In this document: piece by piece, positions 1 through 9,411 of the stretch
How the letters are laid out: the number at the start of each line of letters is the position of its first letter
How positions within the stretch are numbered: the first letter of the stretch is position 1
Assembly: GCA_003427395.1 (NCBI GenBank)
Contig: BFEA01000105.1
Span: 1,256,019-1,278,482, forward strand
Length of the DNA: 22,464 nucleotides
DNA from: Chara braunii
Lineage: Eukaryota > Streptophyta > Charophyceae > Charales > Characeae
Reading direction: 5' to 3'
Made by a program: the position numbers and the translations under genes
The notes under the pieces: model-generated
What the model saw: the letters and a program-made list of their open reading frames with translations, nothing else
What the model was told of the DNA's origin: nothing
Database searches by the model: none

Positions 1-150
1 TCTGATCGTGCTTTCAAAAAAAAAAAAAAAAAAAAATTTGGACCATTTTCGAGCCCAACCGGAATTCCGGTTGGAGGCCTTGGGTCGAACCGGTCCGGTT
101 GCATCCGGACCGGTCCAACCGGCCGGTTGCCGGCCCAACACTGGTTTGGG
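1..150. repeat. Poly(A) run followed by CCGG-rich palindromic segment
   Basis: A run of 21 A (16-36) is followed by a GC-rich stretch built from palindromes. Positions 57-76 are one perfect 20-bp palindrome centred on GAATTC. At about 99-124, ACCGGTCCGG and its reverse complement CCGGACCGGT flank a 6-base loop. GGCCGGTTGCCGGCC follows at about 121-135. The composition resembles the CCGGAC-rich ends of the elements at 6734-7340 and 20018-20190, so this may be another member cut by the window edge, but I see no CATGGC terminus here. On the minus strand the bases next to the A/T run resemble the 3' end of U6 snRNA (see findings). Confidence 0.5.
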
Positions 151-159
151 GGTCAAATT

Positions 160-1806
160 TCAATTGACTCTCGTGTGGTCGGAGAAGAAAAAGCCAGGGA
201 AGATCTGTTGTGGGACTTGGACGCAGTCCGAGAAAAGCCCGAACAGGAATACAGCCAAGAACCAGCAGCTCTTCAAGAAATGCTGAGACGGTTGGAACAC
301 GAGGCCCAACAGAAAAGGGCCAAAACGCAAACAGATAACAAACGCATGCTGGACGAAGTAGACTTCCGGGGGCTGAAAGAGGTGGGTCTCAACAAGAGGA
401 AGGCAATGAACTCGGATAAGAAGAAGGGGACAGAACAGATCCATGCGAAAAAGGAAAGGAAATTTATGGTTTCTGATTCCCTCAACGACGGTGCAGACAA
501 CAAAGCAAACAAGGACAGTGAAGGGACAGGGGGGACAGCCATGGATAGTGCGTCTGAGCCCCAACGATCTCTTCAATGGCTGAGGGAATACATAAAAAAG
601 GCCAAGAGGGAGAGAGAACACGCGTTTGACATCTAAGCAGCCTGTCTGAAGCACATTGAGAGATCCCAAAAAAATGGGAAGAATGAGACAATCGTTGGCA
701 TTGAGAAGTAAATTCAGTATGACACGCTAAAGAAAGAGAAAGCAGAGGAATTCTTTGAATACACTGCCTTCCGATATGCAGGAAAAAAAAGGGCAAGAGA
801 ACAAGGTTTAGCAGACAAGGACAAGACAGTTCTCAACACCAAAGACCACTTTCAAGATCTGCGCCCAAAGAAATGGAAGACAGGGAAAAATCAGAGAAAT
901 AAGGAACCAAATTCAGATCAAACAGAGGCAGAAGAGGAATCAGCACGCTCACTATTGGAAAAAGAAGTGGTTGTGGTTGTGACCCAAACAGAAACATTAA
1001 TAAAGTGGAATGCAGAGTGCACACCAGATTTCACTACCATTCAGCACATCGTCAATGGAGAGGCACCATACGCGGTGGCCTCGGCCAAATCAGCACGACT
1101 GACATTGATGGACACCCCCCCGCTGATTGCAGCTAGGTACGTTGAGAAAGAGGGAAAATGGCAGATCTCCACAGATGTATCCTTCACAATTCCTAGGATT
1201 GAGGAAGAACAAAATGTTGCCAGTATTCCTTAAGAAAAGGTAAAAGAGGGGTACCCACTAGGATTGTATGAAACAGTTGCCCTGGACGATGGTCAAGAGG
1301 ACAAATCCTCCCAAGCTGGCTAGGAGGACCAGCAGGACCATCTTATCGACCTCTAGAGACACTCCCCTCGGGCCTTCTCCCCCCTGATTGCAAAACTGTC
1401 AGAGGAAACCAAGTTGAAGAGTGGGATGATGTGGGGGCCATAGATAATCGTGACAACGATTCCATACATCGTGCTGGTGGGACCCCACATTTCAGTGGAA
1501 CTGTTGGCAGTCTCGATGGCACGCCTCTTGACTTATGGAATTTTGAAGGGAGCCAACGATCCGGACTCAAGGGCGTTCGCCATAGATCTTGACAAATACT
1601 ACAAAAGCGATTGCTCTGAGAGTGCTATGGAGGAATGGCAAGATGAGGACGAGGGAGTAGGATCAGAACCAGCCCCTGTCTCGGAACAAGGAACCAGTGG
1701 AAGTATGGGGGAATATAAGCTAGAGGATTCTGTCACCACGATGCAATACGACCCGCCGGGTGATGCGCCAACAAAGATAGATGCGCGAGCGATCGCCCCC
1801 TCCTAG
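160..1806 (+). pseudogene. LINE ORF1-like region, nonsense-decayed
   Basis: One frame stays coding-like for about 1.65 kb. It is broken only by six in-frame stops (634, 709, 1231, 1321, 1354, 1441) and ends with TAG at 1804-1806. I see no frameshift, unlike the downstream ORF2. The predicted protein (about 550 residues) is highly charged: Lys/Glu/Arg-rich in the first 300 residues, with helical stretches suggestive of coiled coil (roughly residues 30-110), and acidic near the C-terminus. I see no CCHC knuckle or RRM. The first in-frame ATG is at 280, but the frame is open upstream, so the start is undetermined. Its place directly before the endonuclease matches ORF1 of L1-type LINEs, which encodes an RNA-binding, particle-forming protein. 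The assignment rests on position and composition, not on a recognised domain. Confidence 0.6.
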
Positions 1807-1925
1807 CCTGTCTACCACCATAATTGTACCCCTACCTCTTCCGCGTAGCCTCAATGATGGAGATTTTTAGAAAGTGGGAAAATGCAAAGGAAGACCGGGT
1901 GGACTAAAAGACACAAGGGATAGTC

Positions 1926-2700
1926 CTTAGGAGCTGGAATATTAATGGCCTCGAAAATATTGTCGATAAAAAATAAAAAATAAATGACGTAATCAAAGGA
2001 CTTACCGTTCACAACTGGCAGATATCACATTGTTGCAAGAAACTCACCTCGCCTTCTCAGTAGAACACAACAAAATTCAAAAACCCTTATAAAGGAAACT
2101 GGGAGGAATGAAGGATGAAATATGGTCCTCATATAATACATCAAGCACGAAAGGAACAACCATCCTTATACCCAAATAATCCTATCTATACATGGCAGGG
2201 TCGATAGCGGGCAAAGAGGCGGGCACTGTAGACAGTAGATGGTGCCTTATGGATATAAAGTGGAAGGAGGAAAAGTTCATAATAATCAACGTCTACTCAC
2301 CAAAAGGCTCTTCAGACAAATCAACATTTATAACAAACATTGGTCATTTGATCCCACCTTTGTCGGTTTGCATTTTTGCCAGTGATTGGAACACAACAAT
2401 ACACCCCGCCACATATAGTATATCTAGGTCATCGGTTGGTCAACTCACATAGGAGGCGGTGTCCATCCAAAAGTTGATGATGAACTACAACCTAGTCGAA
2501 CTATACAAGACTATGCATCCATGGACAAAAACCTTCACGTTGGTTAAAAAAAATCATGCCCGCCACACCGCTTTCTCCTTCATTGACTATTTCCTGATCT
2601 CAGGGACACTAATGGGGACATCTTAAAGCGCCGAGATCTTGTCCCTCGCACCATACCTGGGTCTAGACCACAAACCCATCGAACTCATAATCATCTTCGA
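1926..2700 (+). pseudogene. LINE ORF2 N-terminus: APE-type endonuclease remnant
   Basis: The family hallmark SWNINGL is encoded at 1932-1952. After a frame change comes LLQETH (about 2030-2050), the Mg-binding glutamate motif. Further on come NVYSP (about 2290), SDWN (about 2382, where GDxN is expected), FIDYFLIS (about 2580) and LDHKPI (about 2670, equivalent to the terminal SDHxPI). These are the APE endonuclease motifs in the right order. The enzyme nicks target DNA to prime reverse transcription. The frame is disrupted by a shift between the first and second motifs and by several stops. In the terminal motif the usual Ser before the catalytic Asp-His pair is Leu. Stretch 1807-1925 between ORF1 and this domain shows no coding signal. 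Confidence 0.85.
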
Positions 2701-2879
2701 GCAGTATGTCAAAAAGGGGTCTAGCTTTCACAAACTCAACAACTCCCTCCTACCAAGCCGGACTTTTTAGGTAGGAGTTCAAGAGTGTTGGCATAATTTG
2801 ATGGGTGCCTACCTACCCATACAAGATCGATGGGAGTGGTTTCAAGAAAGTTATTCCACATTATCGCTGACGGTTATTA

Positions 2880-5262
2880 TAATCTCAGAGGAAGCAAGCG
2901 TTGGAGACAAGCCTGAAGATCGCGGAGACAAATCTAATTGATAACCTCTCTTCTGCACTTTATACAAATACTTTTGAAAAGGCAAGAGATGAACTCACTA
3001 TGTGGACATGGTGGGAACTAAAGGGACTACAAATAAGAGTCAGAATGAAAGAATACGAGCTAAGTGAGTCAATGTCAAAACACTTCTTCGCAAGAATCAA
3101 AACAAACTTAAGGGCCAATATGGTAGAAAGTTTGAAAACCCTCTCAAATCCAACTGAAACAGTGACAGACAACGAAGGAGTGTTGAACGTAGCAAAGGAA
3201 TTACGAAGAGCTCTATCACACGAAGACCCCTATGCCTACTCCGCCAAGAACCAGAGAGGCACGGACTAGGATGCTACAATACCTATAACAAACTATATCT
3301 CAGGAACAAGCAGAAGCTATGGACAACCCCGTTGCCATAGAAGAACTGCAATTTGTTGTCCAAAGTATGAACAACAATAAGTCACCACGAATCGATGGGC
3401 TGACAAAAGAATTATGGGAAAAATTATGGTCGCTCTTAGGGGGCGATCTGCTAAACTTCTACAACGACAGCTGGCTCAAGGGGGGACTGGGAAACTTACT
3501 GACTAGCTGCGTGGTCACGTTGTTGTGCAAAAAATGCGGAGACAAAAGATATCAGGAACTATAGACCCGTCTCGCTTGTACCACTTCCCTATAAGATCCT
3601 AGCCAACTCAAACAAACTCAAGGGCCAACACGATAGAAAACTTGCAAACCCTCTCAAATCCAACTGAAACAGTGTCAAACAACGAAGGAATGTTGAACGT
3701 AGCAAAGGAATTCTACGAAGAGCTCTATCACACGAAGACCCCTATGCCTACTCCGCCAAACACCAGAGAGGCACGAACTAGGATGCTACAATACCTAGAA
3801 CAAAATATATCTTAGAAACAAGTAGAAGCTATGGACAACCCCATTGCCATAGAAGAACTGCAATTTGTTGTCCAGAGTATGAACAACAATAAGTCACCAC
3901 GAGTCGATGGGCTGACAAAAAAATTATGGGAAAAATTATGGTCGCTCTTAGGGGGCGATCTGCTAAACTTCTACAACGACAGCTGGCTCAAGGGGGGACT
4001 GGGAAACTTACTGATTAGCTCCGTGGTCACGTTGTTGTACAAAAAATGGGGAGAAAAAAAATATCAGGAACTATAGACCCGTCTCGCTTGTAACACTTCC
4101 GTATAAGATCCTAGCCAACTCAAACAAACTCAAGGGCCAACACGATAGAAAGCCTGCAAACCCTCTCAAATCCAACTGAAACAGTGACAGACAACGAAGG
4201 AATGTTGATCGGAGCAAAGGAATTCTACGAAGAGCTATCACACGAAAAACCATATGCCTACTCTGCCCAGCACTAGAGAGGCACGAACTAGGATGCTACA
4301 ATACGTGGAACAAACTCAGGAACAAGCAGAAGCTATGGACAACCCCATTGCCATAGAAAAACTGCAATTTGTTGTCCAAAGTACGAACAACAATAAGTCA
4401 CCACGAATCGATGGGCTGACAAAAGAATTATGGGAAAAATTATGGCCGCTCTGAAGGGGCGATCTGCTAAACTTCTACAACGACAACTGGCTCAAGGGGG
4501 GACTGGGAAACTTACTGACTAGCTGCGTGGTCACGTTGTTGTACAAGAAATGGGAAGAAAGAAGATATTAGGAACTATAGACCCATCTTGTTTCTAACAC
4601 GCCCCTATAAGATCCTAGCCAACTCAAGCAAACTCAAGGGCCAACACGATAGAAGATATTAGGAACTATAGACCCATCTCGCTTCTAACACTTCCCTATA
4701 AGATCCTAGCCAAAACTCTTGCCTTTCAAATCCTAAACCTGACAGATAAATGCTTTCATATAGACCAAACAGGCTTCATCCGTGGGAGATACATTTCGGA
4801 CAACGTACTGACCCTCAACGACGCGGTCAACAAAATAGAGAAAAAAGGAAAAACAAAACAATTCTTTTTTTCGATTTTGAAAAGGCCTACAACTAGGTCA
4901 ACTGGGCCTTTCTCAATGCAAGCATGGGAAATATGGGAGTGGGACCGGATTTTAGGAAGTGGGTGTGCATTCTGAATCATGCTGCCATAGGGTGCTTCCA
5001 AGTTAATGGCTTGCTCTTTGACTGCTATCCAATCACTCGGTCAGTTCGCCAAGGGGACCCGCTAGCTCCCCCAATCTTCCTCTTTGTGATGGAAGCAATA
5101 GCCTCAGGCCTACGCAAAGATCCCTCCAAACATAGGCTACCAGAGATCAATGTAGGAACAACCCACCACCTACAGTTCCTGAAAGTATTAATGTTTGCAG
5201 ACGATCTCACAGTCCTCATAAGAGCTTCAGACTCGTCGTTCAACGCGTTAGATCATACAGTT
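2880..5262 (+). pseudogene. LINE ORF2: reverse transcriptase with internal triplication
   Basis: The linker preceding RT is readable at 2901-3270. The RT fingers segment follows (ELQFVVQSMNNNKSP, DGLTKELW, NYRPVSL). This N-terminal part is present three times because of tandem duplication. Past the array the palm motifs appear once: DFEKAYN at 4873-4893 (motif A; DFEKAYD is usual) with a stop right after it, VRQGDPLAPP near 5045-5075 (motif B), and FADDLTVLI at 5194-5220 (motif C, the YxDD equivalent, both Asp kept). RT copies LINE RNA at the nicked target. There are multiple stops and frameshifts, one in an A-rich run before each NYRPVSL. The reading stops near codon SFNALDHTV, where an A-tailed element is inserted. 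Confidence 0.9.
3101..4650 (+). repeat. Tandem array: three ~510-bp units plus a ~94-bp partial duplication inside the LINE RT
   Basis: The anchor AACAAACT[TC]AAGGGCCAA starts at 3101, 3611 and 4123, and again at about 4627. Unit lengths are therefore about 510, 512 and 504 bp. Each unit holds the end of the linker, the RT fingers block (MDNPIAIEELQFVVQ...) and the NYRPVSL segment. The fourth start is cut after GATAGAA and jumps back into GAAGATATTAGGAACTATAG, so about 94 bp (4557-4650) is repeated at 4651. Units differ by scattered substitutions and small indels, so the duplication is older than some of the decay. Unit 1 alone has lost two bases near 3201 that the later copies keep. Confidence 0.9.
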
Positions 5263-5790
5263 TCTAGGGTTTCCGGGAGGGTTTTTTGGTTTTCGAAAGC
5301 CTGCAAAAGGGGACAACGCCCCCACAAAATATCTTGCTATCATAGCAGTGACATCTCGTGCCCCTTGTCTTTGGTGTTCATAGAGGCTACACCAGGGGTC
5401 CAACAGGAGCAGCTCCTCGAAGGTGGAACGGACTGGGTCACGACGAAACAAAACCTAGGAATGCAAGAGCTACGTAGCAGCGGGACTTTGGCGTCAGGCC
5501 CTTGGTCATGACACATCGGGCACTGCAACCACAAGGTTATCTGGGGCTCCCGGGAGGGGTCTCTGTATCGTTTTGCATGGTTGACGGCCTGCAAAACCAG
5601 GCTGCATAGCATTGATAATTCTGGCTCCTTCTCTTTGATGTCAAGGGACGTTGGACCCGATTTCCAGCAGGTGCAGCTCCCCACCAATGGAACGGAGCCA
5701 TTCGCAAACACGGTGTGTGGAGGGGGTGTCTGCTTTTATCAGCACCTCCCCCACGCCCAACCGCGATGTTTCATCATTAAAAAAAAAAAG
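5263..5790 (+). mobile_element. A-tailed dimeric insertion, SINE-like, unrecognised family
   Basis: This stretch interrupts the LINE RT frame: LINE similarity stops at the codons for LDHTV and resumes at 5791 (KAMKAF). The insert ends in 11 A (5779-5789). It has two related arms, about 5264-5430 and about 5540-5700. The arms share CCGGGAGG (5273 and 5549), CCTGCAAAA (about 5300 and 5588), and CAGG[AT]GCAGCTCC followed after about ten bases by TGGAACGGA (5404 and 5668). A dimer with an A-tail and no reading frame fits a nonautonomous retroelement. I find neither a pol III A/B box that I would trust nor a target-site duplication, so the class is open. Confidence 0.6.
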
Positions 5791-6115
5791 AAAGCAATGA
5801 AAGCATTCAGACTGGCATCATAAATGAAGATCAATTGGAAGAAAACAATCGGGGTGGCTATCGAAGGAGGCGGCTCCCCAGCTTCAAGGCCCCAAGGCAG
5901 ACATGACATGGGAGACATCGGAGACCCCTATGCGATATCTACGCGTCTTGTGACAAAATACGACTTTGCCCCTCGAATGGCACAAAATATACTCCTCAAA
6001 CAAATTAACAAACTGGCCACATGGGGTAGCACATTCACATCATTGTTGGGCCGAGCACTAGCCATCAACACATCCATTTTTTCAATGATGTGGTATATAG
6101 CATCAATCTGGACAG
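5791..6115 (+). pseudogene. LINE ORF2 continuation after RT motif C
   Basis: The stretch encodes KAMKAFRLAS, one stop, then MKINWKKTIG. This is the RT thumb-side motif (x-FxxASGLxIN-xKK) of LINEs, where the Gly is replaced by the stop. It continues through ILLKQINKLATWG and SLLGRALAINTSIFSMMWYIAS, typical of the L1-type region following RT, where imported Lys/Trp-rich motifs recur. It ends at IWTG, where the 3.3-kb element with a 16-bp target duplication (6100-6115) begins. Apart from the one stop the frame is intact. Part of the same ORF2 as 2880-5262. Confidence 0.85.
6100..6115 (+). repeat. Left target-site duplication of the 3.3-kb insert
   Basis: GCATCAATCTGGACAG here matches GCATGAATCTGGACAG at 9412-9427 with one mismatch in 16. 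Both copies encode LINE residues SIWT, and the LINE continues after the right copy. Confidence 0.85.
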
Positions 6116-6133
6116 GATTGACACTCTGAACGA

Positions 6134-6159
6134 GCGCAGCGCCGCCGGGAGCGCTGCGC
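6134..6159. other. GC-rich perfect hairpin near the 5' end of the 3.3-kb insert
   Basis: GCGCAGCGC (6134-6142) and its exact reverse complement GCGCTGCGC (6151-6159) flank the 8-base loop CGCCGGGA. It starts 18 bases inside the insert's left boundary. On RNA this would be a very stable stem close to the 5' end. Confidence 0.7.
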
Positions 6160-6725
6160 CCTGTCGAACCAGGGGGTGCCCGTTCGAAACTCAAACTTTC
6201 ACATGATGCGGGCGGCGGCGAGGCGACGGCAGGAGTGACATGCGACGAGGTTGCGAGGGTGCCACGACATGATGGTGATAGTAGGGGGGGTTGGAAGCGA
6301 GGTGGCAGCCTTGGCTATGCGGCGCGGCTAGAGGTGGGCCTTCTGGTTTGGTGCTCTGATTATCGAGGTCGTAGCTGGGCTGTTGGAGGAGGGATGAGGA
6401 TCACCTATGGTTTTGTCACTGTCAAGTTCCAGGAGTGTGTGCTGAAGGATATGTTTGTCGATTTGACCGAGAAGGGCTTTGCGGATGATGTTAAATTAGT
6501 AGGTATGGGATTGAGCGTTACGTCTTCCCACTCCCTATAACTTCCCACGAGGGGTTGTCGACGGGCTCGACAGTTGTGTCTCGTGACATAACATGGGGTC
6601 ACTTTGAGGTGTATGTCATGGTCCATAGTCTTCGTCGTTCGACCGATTAGGTGGGTTGGCTAGTATGGTCGAGATGCCTTGTGCCGACGAAGGAGGCGGT
6701 GAGGTTCTGGGGGATGAAGGGATGG

Positions 6726-7348
6726 GTTGATTCCATGGCTACGATCCGGACGTCCGGACTGCCGTCCGGACGATCTGGATTCAGTCCGGAATCCAGACGT
6801 CCGGTCTGGAAGGTCCGGATCTGGCGAATTTCGAGGAGAAAAAAAAAAAAAAAAAACGGTCCAGGACCCTTCCCCATTGAGGAGCCAAGCCCCCAAAATT
6901 GTTTTGGGGATTTTTCAGGCCCGTTTATGCTTTTTTGGGGGATCCAGACATGCTCTCTCTCTATAGTAATTTATTAGATAACCCAAATTTTATTATTATT
7001 AATAATTCATTATCTTTTGTTAGTTTTTTAAGTCTTTTTTTAAGCTTTTTATAGTTTTTGACTTTTAACTCAAGTTTGGTTAGGAATTATGACATGACTC
7101 TGAGGCAAAAGTGGTTTGCATTGTTATTCTGCATAACATACTTTTTTTTTCAGATTTTTTTATTGTTATTTTTTTTTAATGGTCCGGACATTTTTGGACC
7201 TGTGCAAACTTCCGGACCGTCAGGATCCCCCCATGTCCGGAGGTCCGGAAATGTCCGGAATTCCGGACGTCCGGAAACTACCGGACACGGGTCCGGTTCC
7301 ATGTCCGGAAATGTTCGGATCCGGGTCCGGCGTAGCCATGGTTGATTC
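6726..7348. mobile_element. 607-bp TIR element with CCGGAC subterminal repeats (hAT- or P-like, nonautonomous)
   Basis: The element proper is 6734-7340. It starts with CATGGCTACG and ends with its exact reverse complement CGTAGCCATG, flanked by the 8-bp direct repeat GTTGATTC (6726-6733 and 7341-7348). Inside each end are arrays of degenerate CCGGAC/GTCCGG units (about 6744-6825 and 7180-7330), then A-rich sequence on the left (about 6840-6857) and T-rich sequence on the right (7141-7190), in inverted arrangement. The centre is AT-rich without an open frame of note. An 8-bp target duplication is characteristic of hAT and also of P superfamily transposons. The lack of a transposase makes it a MITE-like derivative. 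Superfamily is inferred only from duplication length and terminus. Confidence 0.8.
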
Positions 7349-8281
7349 CTTCCATTGGGTTGTTGTGTCCACGTTATCGGTCTTCTTCAGGATCTTCATC
7401 GTGATTTGGTCTCTTGAATGTTCTGTTGTATATTTGGTATGCTATGTTGTATATATCTATACTTGGTTTGCTTTTGATCGTCATCTAGTATCTTGCTCAA
7501 ATCTCATAATCTTGAAGTGATACTTCAAAGATGATCCGTGTCTTTTGTTTGATCATCCAACTGTAGGGTTGTGTTAGTTCACTGTTCCAACGATTTTCTA
7601 AAGAATATCTTGACTAAATTTCTTTCGCTAGGGACTCATCAAAATTGTTTGATTTGTGGTTCGTTCAATAGAATTATATTCTGATGTCTAAATTCTTTGA
7701 TTCTAAATTTCCAATTCGCCTCAAATTTTTCTTGCCTAAATTTGTGGTTACAAAAATTACGATTTCGTCGGATTGTAGTGTCAAATTTGTTCTCCCATAG
7801 TATCCTGATTTTAGTCGTAGTTGATTCCCAATGGTGATTGTGCCTTGAAAGTTTATCTGATTTGGATCTATTTAGGTCAGCCACTAGTGTATATTTTCCA
7901 GAGATTGGAGCTATGTTGCGTCGACGGAAACACATTTGGATCCATTTGTGAGGGCAATATCCCAGCTTACCCCAGGGTGTAGGGGTCGCACAGACGGGGG
8001 GAGTGCCAAGTGGCTGAGTGGGACATGGAGATGGAGGGATAGTATGCATCCTGCTGATGAAGGGGCTAGTCGACAGGGTTGAGCTAGGGCATAGCCGCAG
8101 TAGGGATGGTGGCCCTATCGTAATAAGTCTTGCCGGAATAAGGTATGGGGTTTGAAGGGGGGGTTGGTGTGTTTAGTCGGGTTGGTATGGATAAGCCGGA
8201 ACCAGGGCGGAGGTGGTGCTTGGTGGTTCATCCAATAGTTCTGCTGATATCCTCATTCTCAGTGGCCCACGATTGGCCGAC
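7349..8281. other. Non-coding interior of the 3.3-kb insert
   Basis: AT-rich sequence to about 7900, then progressively G-rich. No open frame with coding character, no RNA gene and no further repeat that I could recognise. Confidence 0.5.
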
Positions 8282-9163
8282 GCCAGAACGACGATGGTCG
8301 GTGCTGAGGTTGGGTCGTGCTGCCCTGTAACCGGAGCAAGGCGGGGGCATGAGGCCTGGTAGAGAGATCCGGGGAATTGTCGAGGGTGGAAGGCATTCCA
8401 GTGGCCGTTCGTGTGCTGTTACCAAGACGACACTGGCCGGAGCAGGGGCGGGTCGCTCTGCCCTGTGACCTAGCAGATGGGGGTGTATTCTGAGGTGGGT
8501 CGCGCAGCCTCGTAACCTGGCAATTGGGGGTGTGAGACCTGGTTAAGGCCTGGTAACGAGGATGGACATTAGGCAGGCTGAGGATTGGGCTGCTGAGTAG
8601 CATCTGAGTCAGGTTTTCGGTTTACAAGCTCCTGAGTGACTTGAGCTGCTGAAACGTTTTGTGGTTTCATTCATTTACACCCTTGGATCTAGTTTTGCAC
8701 AGATGTATGTTTTTTTTCCCACTAGCTCCCTCGAGGCTGTCTCAAATAGTACTTGGTTCGTTTTGTTCTTAAAAAAAGGAGAGGATGAATGATGGGACCT
8801 ATAGCTATGGTGCTGATTGGTGGCTTGATTGGTATTTGCCTTAGTCCTGAGTCCCGGTGGTTTGCAAAAAGACGGGGCCAGAACGACGCTGGTCGGTGCT
8901 GGGGCTTGGTCGCGCTGCCCTGTAACTTGAGCTGAACAAGGGCATGAGACCTGGTAGAGAAATCTGGGGGGTTGTCGAGGGTGGAAGGCGCTCTACTGTC
9001 TTTTGGTCAGCTGGTGCCTGGTCGATGGTGGCCGGAGCCGGGGCGGGTCACTTTGCCCTGTGGCCTAGCAGGTGGGGTTTTCTGGGGTGGGTCGTTCCAC
9101 TATGTAACCTAGCAGTTGGGGCATCGGGATGTAGGGGTGAGGCAGGTAGGGTTGGGCTGCTGA
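8282..9163 (+). repeat. Diverged direct duplication (8282-8596 and 8878-9163)
   Basis: Both copies open with GCCAGAACGACG and share GGTCGGTGCTG, GCTGCCCTGTAAC, GGCATGAG, CCTGGTAGAGA, TTGTCGAGGGTGGAAGGC, GGCCGGAGC, GGGGCGGGTC and TTGGGCTGCTGA in the same order. They are about 315 and 286 bp long and 596 bp apart, and look roughly three-quarters identical by eye. The motif GGGTCG-CTGCCCTGTAACC-AGCA recurs within each copy, so the unit itself seems internally repetitive. Function unknown. Confidence 0.75.
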
Positions 9164-9411
9164 AAGGCCCTAAGGCAGGTGATTTTTTCGTTCAGAATGC
9201 TTCTTTGATCCGAAGAGATTTTTAGTGTTCTGTGTAGATGACACAGTTATCTTTCCTAGCCGAAGCTGGGTAACGGCCCCCAGTGCCTTAAGGATTTCTC
9301 CATAAACTTCTCATTTTTTCAATGTGATCTTGAATGGGACGCTGGGCCCGGTTCCCAGCACATGTTTCTCCCCACGAATAGATTGGAGCATGTCCCTTTA
9401 TAAAAAAAAAG

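Larger units (their letters stand above)
6116..9411 (+). mobile_element. 3.3-kb A-tailed insertion of unknown identity in the LINE
   Basis: It is bounded by a 16-bp duplication of LINE sequence and ends in nine A (9402-9410), the signature of LINE-type target-primed integration. Without the nested 607-bp element (6734-7340) it is about 2.7 kb. The first 600 bp are GC-rich and begin with a strong hairpin (6134-6159). 7341-8050 is AT-rich with no coding signal. 8050-9170 is GC-rich and contains a diverged direct duplication. The last 240 bp hold a small hairpin (GCTGGG..CCCAGC, about 9341-9359). I find no reverse transcriptase, transposase or other known domain. The longest open frames (about 100 codons) look like chance. 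It may be a retrocopied non-coding or chimeric transcript, or a long nonautonomous retroelement. Confidence 0.75.

Noticed and set aside
160-669. Long minus-strand open frame opposite the ORF1-like region
   Set aside because: It mirrors the Lys/Glu-rich plus-strand frame, giving Leu/Phe/Ser-rich translation, and the plus-strand frame has the better context before the endonuclease.
3101-4650. CRISPR-like or satellite array
   Set aside because: Units are about 510 bp of LINE RT coding sequence without short spacers, so this is an internal tandem duplication.
5261-5275. Telomere-like TTTCTAGGGTTTCC at the start of the dimeric insert
   Set aside because: Only one imperfect unit and no array, so chance is the simpler reading.
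6160-6185. Possible tRNA or tRNA-derived SINE head
   Set aside because: Only a partial B-box likeness (CCGTTCGAAACTC). No acceptor stem, anticodon arm or A box could be fitted.
6235-6540. Open frame of 101 codons in the 3.3-kb insert
   Set aside because: No recognisable domain, Gly/Arg/Val-rich as expected from GC-rich non-coding DNA, and no sign of a conserved start context.
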